Shown in pieces: positions 6,307 to 13,443 of a stretch of DNA of 15,518 bases. The stretch lies in contig JAAEQP010000100.1 in the NCBI GenBank assembly GCA_024231375.1, positions 1 through 15,518 on the forward strand. Direction: 5' to 3'. Position 1 is the stretch's first letter. Every line of letters starts with the position of its first letter. The notes beneath the pieces are model-generated. The model ran no database searches. It worked only from the letters and a program-made list of their open reading frames with translations, and was not told where the DNA came from. The position numbers were made by a program, and so were the translations under genes. Origin of the DNA: a bacterium (lineage in GTDB: Bacteria; Hydrogenedentota; Hydrogenedentia; Hydrogenedentiales; SLHB01).

Positions 6307-7029
6307 ATGGAACATCTTCATCGATTCTACATACCCTCGGGCACGTCCGTGCCCTCATCGCTTGCGCTTCCCACCGACGAAGCTCATCACGCGCTTCGCG
6401 TGATTCGCGTCCGCGTGGGCGACGCGGTCGAACTGTTTGACGGCCGGGGCCGCGAATGGACCGCTGAGATAGCGGAGGTCTCCCGCCGCGATGTGCATGT
6501 GACCGTGACGGAGGAGCGTAAGGTCGCGAAGCCGACACCGGGCCTGACCCTTGTGCAGGCGTACCTGAACCGCGAGAAACCCGTGGAGGAGTTGATTCGA
6601 CGTTGCACCGAGTTGGGCGTGGACCGGTTCGCGTTCTTCCGGTCACGCCATTCCGACCGGACGCCTGACGTGTCGGAGCGGTGGACGCGCGCCGCCGTGG
6701 AGGCCGCCAAGCAATGTGGCCGCGCGTGGCTTCCCGAATTCAACGCCTTTCCGGACTTGGCGACCGCGCTGGGTTCAGTATCTGGCCAAGTGTTGGTGGC
6801 GACCATGGACCGAGACCCTGTGCCCCTGCGCGAGAAACTGGGAGACGGAGACATCGCCGTGGTAGTGGGTCCTGAGGGCGATCTCTCACTGGAAGAGTTG
6901 GCGCTTCTGGACCAGCACGGCGCAGTCGCGGTATCGCTGGGCGCCACGACATTCCGGTCTCAAGTGGCCGCGCCGTTGATCGCTGCTCTGGTCATGTACG
7001 AACGCGGACGGCTCGGCCCTACTGCCTGA
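6307..7029 (+). CDS. rsmE: 16S rRNA (uracil-1498-N3)-methyltransferase RsmE
   Basis: RsmE methylates U1498 of 16S rRNA at N3 with S-adenosylmethionine, acting on the assembled 30S subunit. The 240-residue length is normal. An N-terminal PUA-like domain (1-70) begins MEHLHRFYI and contains HHALRVIRVRVGD. The SPOUT knot domain follows with ELIRRCTELGV (95-105), EAAKQCGR (132-139), VVVGPEGD (185-192) and LGATTFRSQVA (211-221). The last two differ from the usual GPEGG and LGxRILRtETA, so this is a divergent member. The start at 6307 is chosen because the in-frame ATG at 6295 lies inside the -10 of the promoter; neither has a ribosome site. The gene converges with the ABC ATPase gene, 24 bases apart, with no clear terminator between. 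Confidence 0.9.
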   Translation: MEHLHRFYIPSGTSVPSSLALPTDEAHHALRVIRVRVGDAVELFDGRGREWTAEIAEVSRRDVHVTVTEERKVAKPTPGLTLVQAYLNREKPVEELIRRCTELGVDRFAFFRSRHSDRTPDVSERWTRAAVEAAKQCGRAWLPEFNAFPDLATALGSVSGQVLVATMDRDPVPLREKLGDGDIAVVVGPEGDLSLEELALLDQHGAVAVSLGATTFRSQVAAPLIAALVMYERGRLGPTA

Positions 7030-7053
7030 CAACGAAGTGGATCTTAGTCCGCG

Positions 7054-7692
7054 TCATTCCACGCGAACTTCCCCATCCTCGATGCGGAGAATCGTGTCCG
7101 CCAAGCGCGCGGCCTCATTGCGATCATGCGTCACGTGGAGTGTGGTGACGCCGGACTGCCCGCGTACCCGCTCGAGAAGGTCGCACATCTCGACCCGGGT
7201 GTCGTGATCAAGTGCGCTGAGGGGTTCGTCCAGGCATAGAATGGGGGGATGCGCCGCCAGGGCGCGGCCGAGCGACACGCGTTGCGCCTCGCCACCGCTC
7301 AGGCCTGCCGGACGCCGGTCGAGCAAGGCGGCAATGCCCAGCAAGTCGGCCAATTCACGAACACGGTCGTCCACCGCGCTCCGCGGCCATTTGCGAATCC
7401 GTAGTGCAAAGGCCAGATGGTCGCGAACGCTCATGGTAGGAAAGAGGACACCATCCTGCGGGACGTATCCGATGCCGCGTTCCGCGGCCTTGCTGTGCGT
7501 CACGTCGCGCCCCATCAACTCGATCCGTCCGTGGGAAGCCTGGTGGAGTCCGCAAACGGTTTCGAGCAAGGTCGACTTGCCGCAGCCGGTCTTGCCCATG
7601 AGCACGGCATAAGCCCCGGCCGGTACTGTGAAGGAGACGTCCGACATCACGAATGTGCCGGCCCGAACGGTGAGTTCGTGTACACCAATCAT
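7054..7692 (-). CDS. ABC transporter ATPase, molybdate/tungstate-type
   Basis: The 212-residue ATPase has all required motifs: Walker A GKTGCGKST (33-41), Q-loop Gln79, signature LSGGE (131-135), Walker B ILCLDE (151-156) and the switch His189 in VTHD. It would power import with the permease gene just upstream. It ends right after the nucleotide-binding fold (EDGEVRVE), so it lacks the C-terminal TOBE/MOP domain that ModC and CysA proteins use for oxyanion sensing. Oxyanion specificity is inferred from the partner genes; the ATPase alone could serve other substrates. Its ATG (7692-7690) overlaps the permease stop in ATGA, typical of translational coupling. The frame is open further upstream to 8019, but that part only overlays the permease gene. 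Confidence 0.9.
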   Translation of the reverse strand: MIGVHELTVRAGTFVMSDVSFTVPAGAYAVLMGKTGCGKSTLLETVCGLHQASHGRIELMGRDVTHSKAAERGIGYVPQDGVLFPTMSVRDHLAFALRIRKWPRSAVDDRVRELADLLGIAALLDRRPAGLSGGEAQRVSLGRALAAHPPILCLDEPLSALDHDTRVEMCDLLERVRGQSGVTTLHVTHDRNEAARLADTILRIEDGEVRVE

Positions 7693-8543
7693 CGGCCGGT
7701 CCCCAGGTCGGGCCGCAGGCTGTATCCGCACAGGCGCACGAGCGCAAGCAACAGCACGGCCGCTCCCACCATTAACAGTGACACCGCAACGGCCGCCTCG
7801 ATGTTGCCCACGCTCAGCTCCAGGAACACGCTGGACGACAGCACCTCGGTGTGGCCTCGCGTGGTGCCGGCGAAGATGAGGATGGGACCAAACTCGCCCA
7901 GCGCCCGCGCCCAAGCGATCGATGCGGCGACCACCATGCCGCCCCGCGCTTGAGGCAACACCACCTGCCAGAAGGCCTGGCTCCGCGTGCAGCCGAGGGT
8001 CAGGGCCACGGCCTCGCACCGCGGCGGAATCTCGTCGAACGTGGCCCGCATGGTGCGCACAGCGAAGGCACAGGCCACCATGAACTGGGCAAGGATCACA
8101 CCGGGTACGGCGAAACTGACTGTGGTGCCGAACACTCGGTCCATTAAGTCGTCAACAGCCCGGCCCAGAGGCGTGGTGAACACGATGAGTAGGCCCAAAC
8201 CAACCACGAGAGGCGGGAGCACGATGGGAATGTCGAGAATCGCATCGAGGACCGCCTTGCCGGGAAAGTCGCGCCGTGAGAACAAATACCCCGTTGGCAC
8301 GGCCACCCACAAGGAAAGAATGGCGGTGATGGTACACGACACCAGACTCAATCGGATGGCGTACCGGATGTAGTCGCTGGCGAGAGCGGCCATGAACTGG
8401 TCAAACGAGGTGTAGCCCAGCATGCCAACGATCAGGCCGAGCACCATCAGCACATACCCACCGCTGAGCAGCACCAGGCCGGAGTAGAACGGCACATCCG
8501 AGCCCACACGTCGCGGGGCGTGTCTTTCGGACGCTTCACTCAT
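7689..8543 (-). CDS. ABC transporter permease, ModB/CysT-like
   Basis: The 284-residue inner-membrane protein has about six hydrophobic segments (near 21-43, 61-88, 102-124, 145-163, 204-225, 249-270). The cytoplasmic EAA loop runs from EAVALTLG (177-184) to the ARALGEFGP segment (212-220), the signature of the molybdate/sulfate permease group. It should form a homodimer coupling to the ATPase. The start at 8543 gives MSEASERHAPRR and overlaps the stop of the binding-protein gene in ATGAGTGA; a start at 8603 would add 20 residues lying inside that gene and is less likely. The tight overlaps on both sides say the three products are made together. Confidence 0.9.
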   Translation of the reverse strand: MSEASERHAPRRVGSDVPFYSGLVLLSGGYVLMVLGLIVGMLGYTSFDQFMAALASDYIRYAIRLSLVSCTITAILSLWVAVPTGYLFSRRDFPGKAVLDAILDIPIVLPPLVVGLGLLIVFTTPLGRAVDDLMDRVFGTTVSFAVPGVILAQFMVACAFAVRTMRATFDEIPPRCEAVALTLGCTRSQAFWQVVLPQARGGMVVAASIAWARALGEFGPILIFAGTTRGHTEVLSSSVFLELSVGNIEAAVAVSLLMVGAAVLLLALVRLCGYSLRPDLGTGR

Positions 8544-10032
8544 GGTGGGCCGCTTCGCGGAAGCCCGTCTCCGCGTATCGCTCCCGCGACTCGGAGGACT
8601 CAAGTCTGTCCAACAGGCGGGCGGTCAACTGTTGGTGGGCCGACTGCTTTCCGATGGCGTAGGTCTGAATCGCCACGGCGTACTGCGTGTCGATGGGGAT
8701 GATGTCGAGCGCGTCGCGTTGGTAGGTCGTGTTGGCTTCGTACACGACCACGGCGTCCAAGGCGCCCGTACTAATCTGGTTCACAAGCAGGTCGGCTGTG
8801 GGCGTGGTGGCGACGACGTTCTTTGTGACGGCATCGTAGAAGCCCTGCTGACGCAGCAGCCGGGCGGTCAACGCTCCGAGGGCGCTTTGCTGTTCATTGG
8901 CCAAGCCGATACGCAACCCCTCGCGACCGAGGTCTTCCAGGGCCTCTATGCCGAGTGGATTGCCCTTGGCGGCGACGATCACCATGGGCGTACTCGACAC
9001 GTTCACCGCCGGCGCGAACAGATCGACGATGTCGCGCATGAACGAAATGTCGCACGAGTGGTAGACGTCGGGACGCTCGCCAAGTTTCATCTGCCCGACG
9101 AGGATGCCGCAACCGTTGTACACAGTCTTGATGACGCACCCCTCGCGCTCCTGGAACGTCTTCAGCGTATCCTCGATGGCCACGCGATTCACGCCGCCCG
9201 AGAAGTACAGAATCTCAGGGGTCTCTGCCCACACGTCACCGGAGGCGACGGGAAATCCATGTTTCTCGAAGATGGGCAGACCTCGGTCGCGCGCCGTCAG
9301 GTAGCGGGCGAATCGCAAAGCGGCCGTGGGCTGCTCCGAAGCCGTCAGCACGGCAATGGTCACGCTCTGGACCGCCCTGTCCGCACCTTCAATCGCCACA
9401 GCCTCGAGTTCCGGGTATTGCCGCACGGTCACATCCCATACGATGCCTGCGTCCACCGCGCCGATCTTCACGTCGTTGGCAATTTCGTTGACCGTTGGCT
9501 TGAACACGCCGCGGGCGCGGACCGCTTCGGACACGTGGTCCCACGCGCCGATAGATTCCAGCAGCGCCTTGCCCTGCTTTCCGATGGACGCGGCTTCGGG
9601 CGCGCCCAGCGCCGCGCGAATACCCTCACGCGCGAGATCCTGAACGTGCGCAATGCCTTGAGGATTTCCCTTCGGCACCGCGATGACGGGCCGCATGGAG
9701 GCGACTGGGATGGATTCGGCGAGCACGCCTTGTTCACGGCCGATATCGACATAGGTACTGTCACCGGCCAGATACAGATCGCCTTTCGCCGCCACGCGCA
9801 GCTTGCTCAACAGGGTGCCGGAACCAGCGTACTCCAGCCGGACAGGCACACCGTACTCTGCCGAGTACGCGTCGGCGATTTCCTGCACGGGGTTCTGGAT
9901 GCCTGCGGCGCAGTAGAACAGGAGCGGCTCCCCCGAATCGGATGCCCGATCCCCGGACGGCCACCACAGAATGGCCAGCAGCACGCCGATGAGAATCACA
10001 CTGATGGCAACAGGCTTGAGAGGTCCCCGCAT
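8536..10032 (-). CDS. Membrane-anchored tandem substrate-binding protein (two ModA-like domains)
   Basis: At 498 residues this is about twice the length of a ModA-type binding protein. Residues 8-24 are a hydrophobic anchor without an obvious cleavage site or lipobox. The first binding domain (about 36-268) has LLFYCAAG, YAGSGTLLSKL (68-78) and GDLYLAGD (84-91); the second (about 273-495) repeats the pattern as ILYFSGG, YNGCGILVGQM (305-315) and PDVYHSCD (321-328). Conserved-looking KGNPxGI (121-127, 356-362) also occurs once in each. The second half carries Cys299, 308 and 327. It should capture a small oxyanion, molybdate or tungstate by family resemblance, outside the inner membrane and deliver it to the permease. 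GGGAG stands about ten bases before the ATG at 10032. It lies 55 bases downstream of the pseudopilin gene on the same strand. Confidence 0.87.
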   Translation of the reverse strand: MRGPLKPVAISVILIGVLLAILWWPSGDRASDSGEPLLFYCAAGIQNPVQEIADAYSAEYGVPVRLEYAGSGTLLSKLRVAAKGDLYLAGDSTYVDIGREQGVLAESIPVASMRPVIAVPKGNPQGIAHVQDLAREGIRAALGAPEAASIGKQGKALLESIGAWDHVSEAVRARGVFKPTVNEIANDVKIGAVDAGIVWDVTVRQYPELEAVAIEGADRAVQSVTIAVLTASEQPTAALRFARYLTARDRGLPIFEKHGFPVASGDVWAETPEILYFSGGVNRVAIEDTLKTFQEREGCVIKTVYNGCGILVGQMKLGERPDVYHSCDISFMRDIVDLFAPAVNVSSTPMVIVAAKGNPLGIEALEDLGREGLRIGLANEQQSALGALTARLLRQQGFYDAVTKNVVATTPTADLLVNQISTGALDAVVVYEANTTYQRDALDIIPIDTQYAVAIQTYAIGKQSAHQQLTARLLDRLESSESRERYAETGFREAAHHE

Positions 10033-10050
10033 GGCCGTCTACTCCCTGGT

Positions 10051-10065
10051 CCCGGTCAGACCGGG
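10051..10065. repeat. Perfect 15-base inverted repeat between pseudopilin and transporter genes
   Basis: CCCGGT (10051-10056) and ACCGGG (10060-10065) flank CAG. On the minus strand it lies 22 bases after the pseudopilin stop and 18 bases before the binding-protein ATG, just upstream of its ribosome site. No T-run follows, so an operator or an mRNA processing/attenuating hairpin is more likely than a terminator. Confidence 0.4.
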
Positions 10066-10087
10066 CAATGCCCACAACAACGAACGG

Positions 10088-10954
10088 TCAGTCCGCAAAC
10101 GCCGGCTGTCCAAGCGTCTTCGTGTCAACCGGGAATGTGCCGGGATACCGCACAAAGTCCACATGACCGTCAAAGTACAGTACGTTGCATCCCCCGGGGA
10201 TGTGGTTGAAGTTGCCGATGTTCTTGCTGCTGATTTGGTCCCACATCACCGGCAACGTCGACGTAGCCTGGGCCGTTTCGGCCGGGTTGTTGATGTCACT
10301 TATCAGGAACCGCTCGATCCCTTGCCGCAGCCGCTTCACACCTTCCGGTGGTGCGTTGGACGCGCCCGCGGCCACATCAACGTCCATGTCCGAGGTTCCA
10401 AGGTAGAAGTCCGCGTCCAGAGGCGCGCCGGTCATGGCGTTCGGCATGAGGACGTTCATGGCGACACCGTGGATGTCTTCCGTCCGGCGCGCAACGTATC
10501 CAAGGTAGATGTAGCATTCGTCCGTGAGGCGGTCCGGGTCGAATCGGGTCGTCCCGTCGGTCCAGAACCCATTTTCCTCAAGCAACTGCCCCGCCACGTC
10601 GGAGGCCGGACAGACAAGCACGGCCGGGTCCGTCAAGTACTCGGGATACAGCGCGTGTTCGTTCGGCAGAAACATCCACGGTTTGGCCGTGGCCGTGATG
10701 GGGAAGTTCTGGTACCGGTTCGTGAGCGGCGGATAGAGATCGTCCGCTTCATTGGCGTACATGGCGAAACAGAGCCCCATCTGCTTCAGGTTGTTCTGAC
10801 AGCTTGCACGGCGGGCCGCTTCCCGAGCTCGCGCCAACGCCGGTAACAGGATGGCCGCAAGAATGCCGATGATGGCGATGACAACCAGCAGCTCGATCAA
10901 GGTGAAGCCCGTCCGTTGGGCCGCCCCGTTCGCGGTACTTCTACTGCCCAGCAT
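10088..10954 (-). CDS. Type IV prepilin-like protein (pseudopilin) with H-x-DG motif
   Basis: The 288-residue protein starts with a prepilin leader: cleavage is expected between Gly16 and Phe17 in [10 protein letters not shown], with the conserved Glu at mature position 5 (residue 21), then a hydrophobic helix to about residue 40. The leader peptidase would remove 16 residues and methylate Phe. The globular part is large, and near the C-terminus [18 protein letters not shown] (250-267) matches the H-X9-DG motif of planctomycete-type pseudopilins, here with ten residues between His251 and Asp262. These proteins are thought to be exported or assembled by type II secretion/pilus-like machinery; their exact job is unknown. 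The ATG at 10954 has GGGAGGG eight bases upstream; a TTG at 10972 is in frame but overlaps that site. No other pilus gene adjoins it. Confidence 0.9.
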   Translation of the reverse strand: MLGSRSTANGAAQRTGFTLIELLVVIAIIGILAAILLPALARAREAARRASCQNNLKQMGLCFAMYANEADDLYPPLTNRYQNFPITATAKPWMFLPNEHALYPEYLTDPAVLVCPASDVAGQLLEENGFWTDGTTRFDPDRLTDECYIYLGYVARRTEDIHGVAMNVLMPNAMTGAPLDADFYLGTSDMDVDVAAGASNAPPEGVKRLRQGIERFLISDINNPAETAQATSTLPVMWDQISSKNIGNFNHIPGGCNVLYFDGHVDFVRYPGTFPVDTKTLGQPAFAD

Positions 10955-10995
10955 GTCTATACCCTCCCGCAAGTTGGCGCTCCCTGCCCGATCAC

Positions 10996-11009
10996 AGGGT
11001 GAACACCCT
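10996..11009. promoter_or_regulatory. Operator-like palindrome in the divergent pseudopilin/HIT interval
   Basis: AGGGTG (10996-11001) and CACCCT (11004-11009) are perfect arms separated by AA. The site lies in the 167-base interval between the divergent genes at 10954 and 11122, about 42 bases before the pseudopilin ATG, where a repressor or activator could act. No regulator gene is nearby. A minus-strand promoter was not convincingly found. Confidence 0.3.
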
Positions 11010-11055
11010 CATAGGGGAGCAAATTCCGAGTTTGAGCGGCTCGGCAAGGCAGGCA

Positions 11056-11085
11056 TTGCACGAATCGTTCGCGATCCGCTACTCT
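11056..11085 (+). promoter_or_regulatory. Candidate promoter for the HIT-aroE pair
   Basis: TTGCAC at 11056-11061, 18-base spacer, TACTCT at 11080-11085. Predicted start near 11092, a leader of about 30 bases that includes GGAGGA. No extended -10 TG is present. Confidence 0.35.
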
Positions 11086-11121
11086 GCGATTGATTCGGGC
11101 CTGGAACTGGAGGAATCTGCC

Positions 11122-11469
11122 ATGGGTGAGCCGACGCTGTTCGAGAAGATTGCCAACGGTGAGATCCCGTCGGACGAGGTCTACTCTAACGACGAATTCT
11201 ATGCCTTCCGCGACATCAATCCCGCCGCGCCGACGCACGTATTGGTGATTCCCCGCAAGCCTATTCCACGGCTGGACGAGGCGAACGACGCCGACGCTCT
11301 CCTACTTGGCAAACTCCTGCTGGTGGGGAACAAGATTGCGCGCCAGGAAGGCCTGAACGAAGGCGGATACCGCTGCGTCATCAATGTGGGGCAGGGCGCG
11401 GGCCAAACCGTGTTCCACCTGCATCTGCACGTGCTGGGCGGGCGGCCCATGGAATGGCCTCCAGGCTGA
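11122..11469 (+). CDS. HIT-family nucleotide-binding protein (Hint type)
   Basis: The 115-residue protein is a compact histidine-triad protein. The active-site motif FHLHLHVLGG (98-107) supplies His99, His101 and His103; in the family the central-to-last histidines act on the alpha-phosphate of nucleotide conjugates such as adenosine phosphoramidates. The N-terminus LFEKIANGEIPSDEVY and PTHVLVIPRKPI (37-48) are typical of the bacterial Hint/YcfF branch. It is cytoplasmic. The ATG at 11122 has GGAGGA seven bases upstream; the frame extends to 10999, but that part covers the promoter and leader. aroE starts 32 bases downstream without an evident promoter, so the two are probably co-transcribed; there is no known functional tie. 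Confidence 0.92.
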   Translation: MGEPTLFEKIANGEIPSDEVYSNDEFYAFRDINPAAPTHVLVIPRKPIPRLDEANDADALLLGKLLLVGNKIARQEGLNEGGYRCVINVGQGAGQTVFHLHLHVLGGRPMEWPPG

Positions 11470-11501
11470 CCGACGTAAGTCGAAGATAGGAGCGTCCTCG
11501 C

Positions 11502-12353
11502 ATGAAGATCGACACCGACACACAACTCTGCGGCGTCATCGGCAATCCCGTCGAGCATTCCTTGTCCCCCGCCATGCACAACGCCGCCTTCGAGGCAGCG
11601 GGCCTGAACTATGCCTACATGGCCTTCCGTGTGGAGGACGTGGCGGCGTGCCTGACAGGCATGCGGGCCCTTCCAAGCTTCAAGGGTCTGAGCGTCACCA
11701 TTCCCCACAAAATGGCCGTAATGCCCCACTTGGATGAAGTCGACGCGCTGGCCGATCACGTGGGATGCGTCAACACCATCACCAATGACGAAGGGAAGCT
11801 GAAAGGCACTATCACGGACGGGTTGGGCACCCTACGCGCCTTCGAAGCCGCTGGCGTCAGCCTGGACGACCGGAATGTTCTGTTCGTAGGGTCGGGCGGC
11901 GCGGTGCGAGCCGTGGCCTTCGCCATGGCCGAACGCACCCAGGCGAATCGGATCACCATCCTCGGCCGCACCCCGGCTCGCGTCGCGGCAATCATGGATG
12001 ACCTCCACGACAGAAGCCCGGCCGACGTGCATTCGGGACCTTTGGACACCCTCGCCGAGGCCATGGCCTCCCACGACGTCATTGTGCAAGGCACGCCTAT
12101 CGGCATGTACCCCAATCCCGGCGACACGCCAATTCCCAAGGATCTCCTGCGGCCGGACCAAGTCGTATTCGACATGGTGTACCGCCCCTTCAAGACCCGG
12201 CTTCTCGAAGAAGCGGAGGATGTGGGCTGCAAGACCATCGTCGGCCTCGAGATGCTCATCAATCAGGCGGTCTTGCAGTTCGAGTGTTGGACTGGCAAAC
12301 CCGCACCGGTAGACGCCATGCGCGAGTCGGTGTTGGCGGCGTTGAAGCAGTAG
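11502..12353 (+). CDS. aroE: Shikimate dehydrogenase
   Basis: AroE reduces 3-dehydroshikimate to shikimate with NADPH in aromatic amino acid synthesis, in the cytoplasm. The 283-residue length is normal. The substrate domain has GNPVEHSLSP (14-23) with the shikimate-binding serines, and GLSVTIPHK (62-70) with catalytic Lys70. Asn91 lies in NTI and catalytic Asp106 in ITDGLGT. The nucleotide-binding loop is VGSGGAVRA (129-137), and QGTPIGMYP and GLEMLINQA mark the C-terminal helices. All key residues are present. TAGGAG lies about nine bases before the ATG. No other shikimate-pathway gene is in the window. The gene converges with the GspF-like gene. Confidence 0.95.
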   Translation: MKIDTDTQLCGVIGNPVEHSLSPAMHNAAFEAAGLNYAYMAFRVEDVAACLTGMRALPSFKGLSVTIPHKMAVMPHLDEVDALADHVGCVNTITNDEGKLKGTITDGLGTLRAFEAAGVSLDDRNVLFVGSGGAVRAVAFAMAERTQANRITILGRTPARVAAIMDDLHDRSPADVHSGPLDTLAEAMASHDVIVQGTPIGMYPNPGDTPIPKDLLRPDQVVFDMVYRPFKTRLLEEAEDVGCKTIVGLEMLINQAVLQFECWTGKPAPVDAMRESVLAALKQ

Positions 12354-12369
12354 CTGGCACGAAGCCAAC
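12353..12369. terminator. Short hairpin between convergent aroE and GspF-like genes
   Basis: GCTGGC (12353-12358) and GCCAAC (12364-12369) form a six-pair stem (one G-U wobble on the minus strand) around a five-base loop; on the minus strand the loop reads TTCGT. It fills the whole gap between the two stops. There is no T-run on either side, so it would be a weak or factor-assisted bidirectional terminator. Confidence 0.3.
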
Positions 12370-13368
12370 TCAGAACGCGCCCAGTACCGATCGAATGATG
12401 GCCAGAATCAACCCGACGATCTGCATCAGGAAATTCAGAGCCACGAGCATCAGAATTCCCATTGCCATCATGCCAATCGCGACTTTCTTGAAGGTGTGAT
12501 AGGCTTCGTCGAAGTACCACCGGGCCACAACTTCCAGACTGTCGTCCATCTTGCCCGATCGCTCTCCAGTCACGATGGTGTTGTACGCGAATCCCGGCAA
12601 CCGGCTCATGGCCTTGAACGCCACCTCCCAGGAATCGCCCCGCTGGATTGCGGGCACCACGACCTTCAGGTCCATCCGTATCAGCGGATTGTCCACCACC
12701 GCCGCCGACCGCTCCACGGCCTTGACCGGCAGCATCCCGCTGCCGTGAAGAATTGAGAGGGTGCGGAAGTAGTGGGCGAAGGACAGCTTGAGACCGAACG
12801 AGGTGAAGGGCCAGACGTGCCAACTCAACACGTGCCAGATGAACTTCAGCACACCGGTTCGGGCAAGGACGACGAGCAGGATCAGGGTCGGCAGGATGCT
12901 GAGCACGGACCGCCACACGAACAGCAGGGTGTAGAGTTCAACGGACTTGTCCGTGAACCAAAGGCCCGTGAAATACGGGATCACGTAGACGGCCGCAAAC
13001 AGCACGGCGAGAGGATAGGCCATGGCGCGCAAGTACATCCCGCGGATGACGATCATCTCTTCGTAGTAGCCGGCCACCAGTTCCAGGACATCGGCGAGCG
13101 TACCGGTTCGGTCGCCGCTGTCCACCGTTTCGATGAAGAGCCGAGGGAAGTACCGCGACTCGGCGCGAACCGCTTTCCCCAGGGTACCGCCTTGGCGAAT
13201 GGTGTCGGCCATCCGTGTTAGAATGCTCCGAAGCGTGCGCTGTCCGGGTTGTGCGGCCAGGAGTTCGAGCCCCCGCACGATCGGGATGCCGCCCTTGTAC
13301 AAGGCGAGTAGCGAACGCGTCAGCGACGCGAGCCGTTTCATGGGAATCTTTGACGAAAACAGCCCCAT
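12370..13368 (-). CDS. Type II secretion / type IV pilus inner-membrane protein, GspF/PilC family
   Basis: The 332-residue protein has the two T2SSF repeats of the GspF/PilC family. The first (about 12-135) has SLLALYKGGIPIVRGL, FPRLFIETVDSGDRTG and a membrane segment near 113-133; the second (about 195-320) has FRTLSILHGSGM, a canonical VTGERSGKM at 267-274 and a C-terminal membrane segment at 297-325. Another hydrophobic span lies at 155-170. GspF platforms couple the assembly ATPase to pseudopilin polymerisation. It lacks the roughly 60-residue N-terminal extension of many GspF proteins, and the first repeat's usual GE pair reads GD. The ATG at 13368 follows GGGGGAT; a second ATG at 13341 is possible. 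The frame is open to 14010, but that part is antisense to the methyltransferase gene. No secretion ATPase or secretin gene is nearby. Confidence 0.87.
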   Translation of the reverse strand: MGLFSSKIPMKRLASLTRSLLALYKGGIPIVRGLELLAAQPGQRTLRSILTRMADTIRQGGTLGKAVRAESRYFPRLFIETVDSGDRTGTLADVLELVAGYYEEMIVIRGMYLRAMAYPLAVLFAAVYVIPYFTGLWFTDKSVELYTLLFVWRSVLSILPTLILLVVLARTGVLKFIWHVLSWHVWPFTSFGLKLSFAHYFRTLSILHGSGMLPVKAVERSAAVVDNPLIRMDLKVVVPAIQRGDSWEVAFKAMSRLPGFAYNTIVTGERSGKMDDSLEVVARWYFDEAYHTFKKVAIGMMAMGILMLVALNFLMQIVGLILAIIRSVLGAF

Positions 13369-13382
13369 CCAATCCCCCGTGA

Positions 13383-13401
13383 GGCCCGGGTTCAACGGGC
13401 C
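13383..13401. repeat. GC-rich hairpin in the GspF-like gene leader
   Basis: GGCCCG (13383-13388) and CGGGCC (13396-13401) are perfect arms around a seven-base loop. If the minus-strand promoter at 13414-13422 is right, this hairpin lies at the very 5' end of the transcript, where it could stabilise the mRNA or serve as a binding site. Confidence 0.3.
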
Positions 13402-13413
13402 GTACCGGTGGGC

Positions 13414-13422
13414 ATTGTAGCA
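13414..13422 (-). promoter_or_regulatory. Extended -10 promoter for the GspF-like gene
   Basis: On the minus strand TGCTACAAT is an extended -10 with a five-of-six hexamer (TACAAT). No good -35 is found at 16-18 bases. Transcription would start near 13407, a leader of about 39 bases. It is very similar to TGCTATACT at 131-139. The interval of 75 bases to the divergent methyltransferase gene must hold that gene's promoter too, which I could not identify clearly. Confidence 0.42.
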
Positions 13423-13443
13423 TGGCACTAATGGATAGACGAC

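Noticed and set aside
7693..8019. N-terminal extension of the ABC ATPase
   Set aside because: The extension overlays the permease gene; the ATGA overlap start at 7692 fits both the family N-terminus and coupling.
10033..10087. Molybdenum-cofactor or other riboswitch ahead of the transporter genes
   Set aside because: The 55-base gap is too short for a Moco-type aptamer and holds only one simple 15-base inverted repeat.
8542..10209. 555-codon open frame on the plus strand opposite the tandem binding-protein gene
   Set aside because: It is the antisense shadow of a well-supported gene; its product is rich in Arg, His and Gly without domains, as expected for GC-rich antisense frames.
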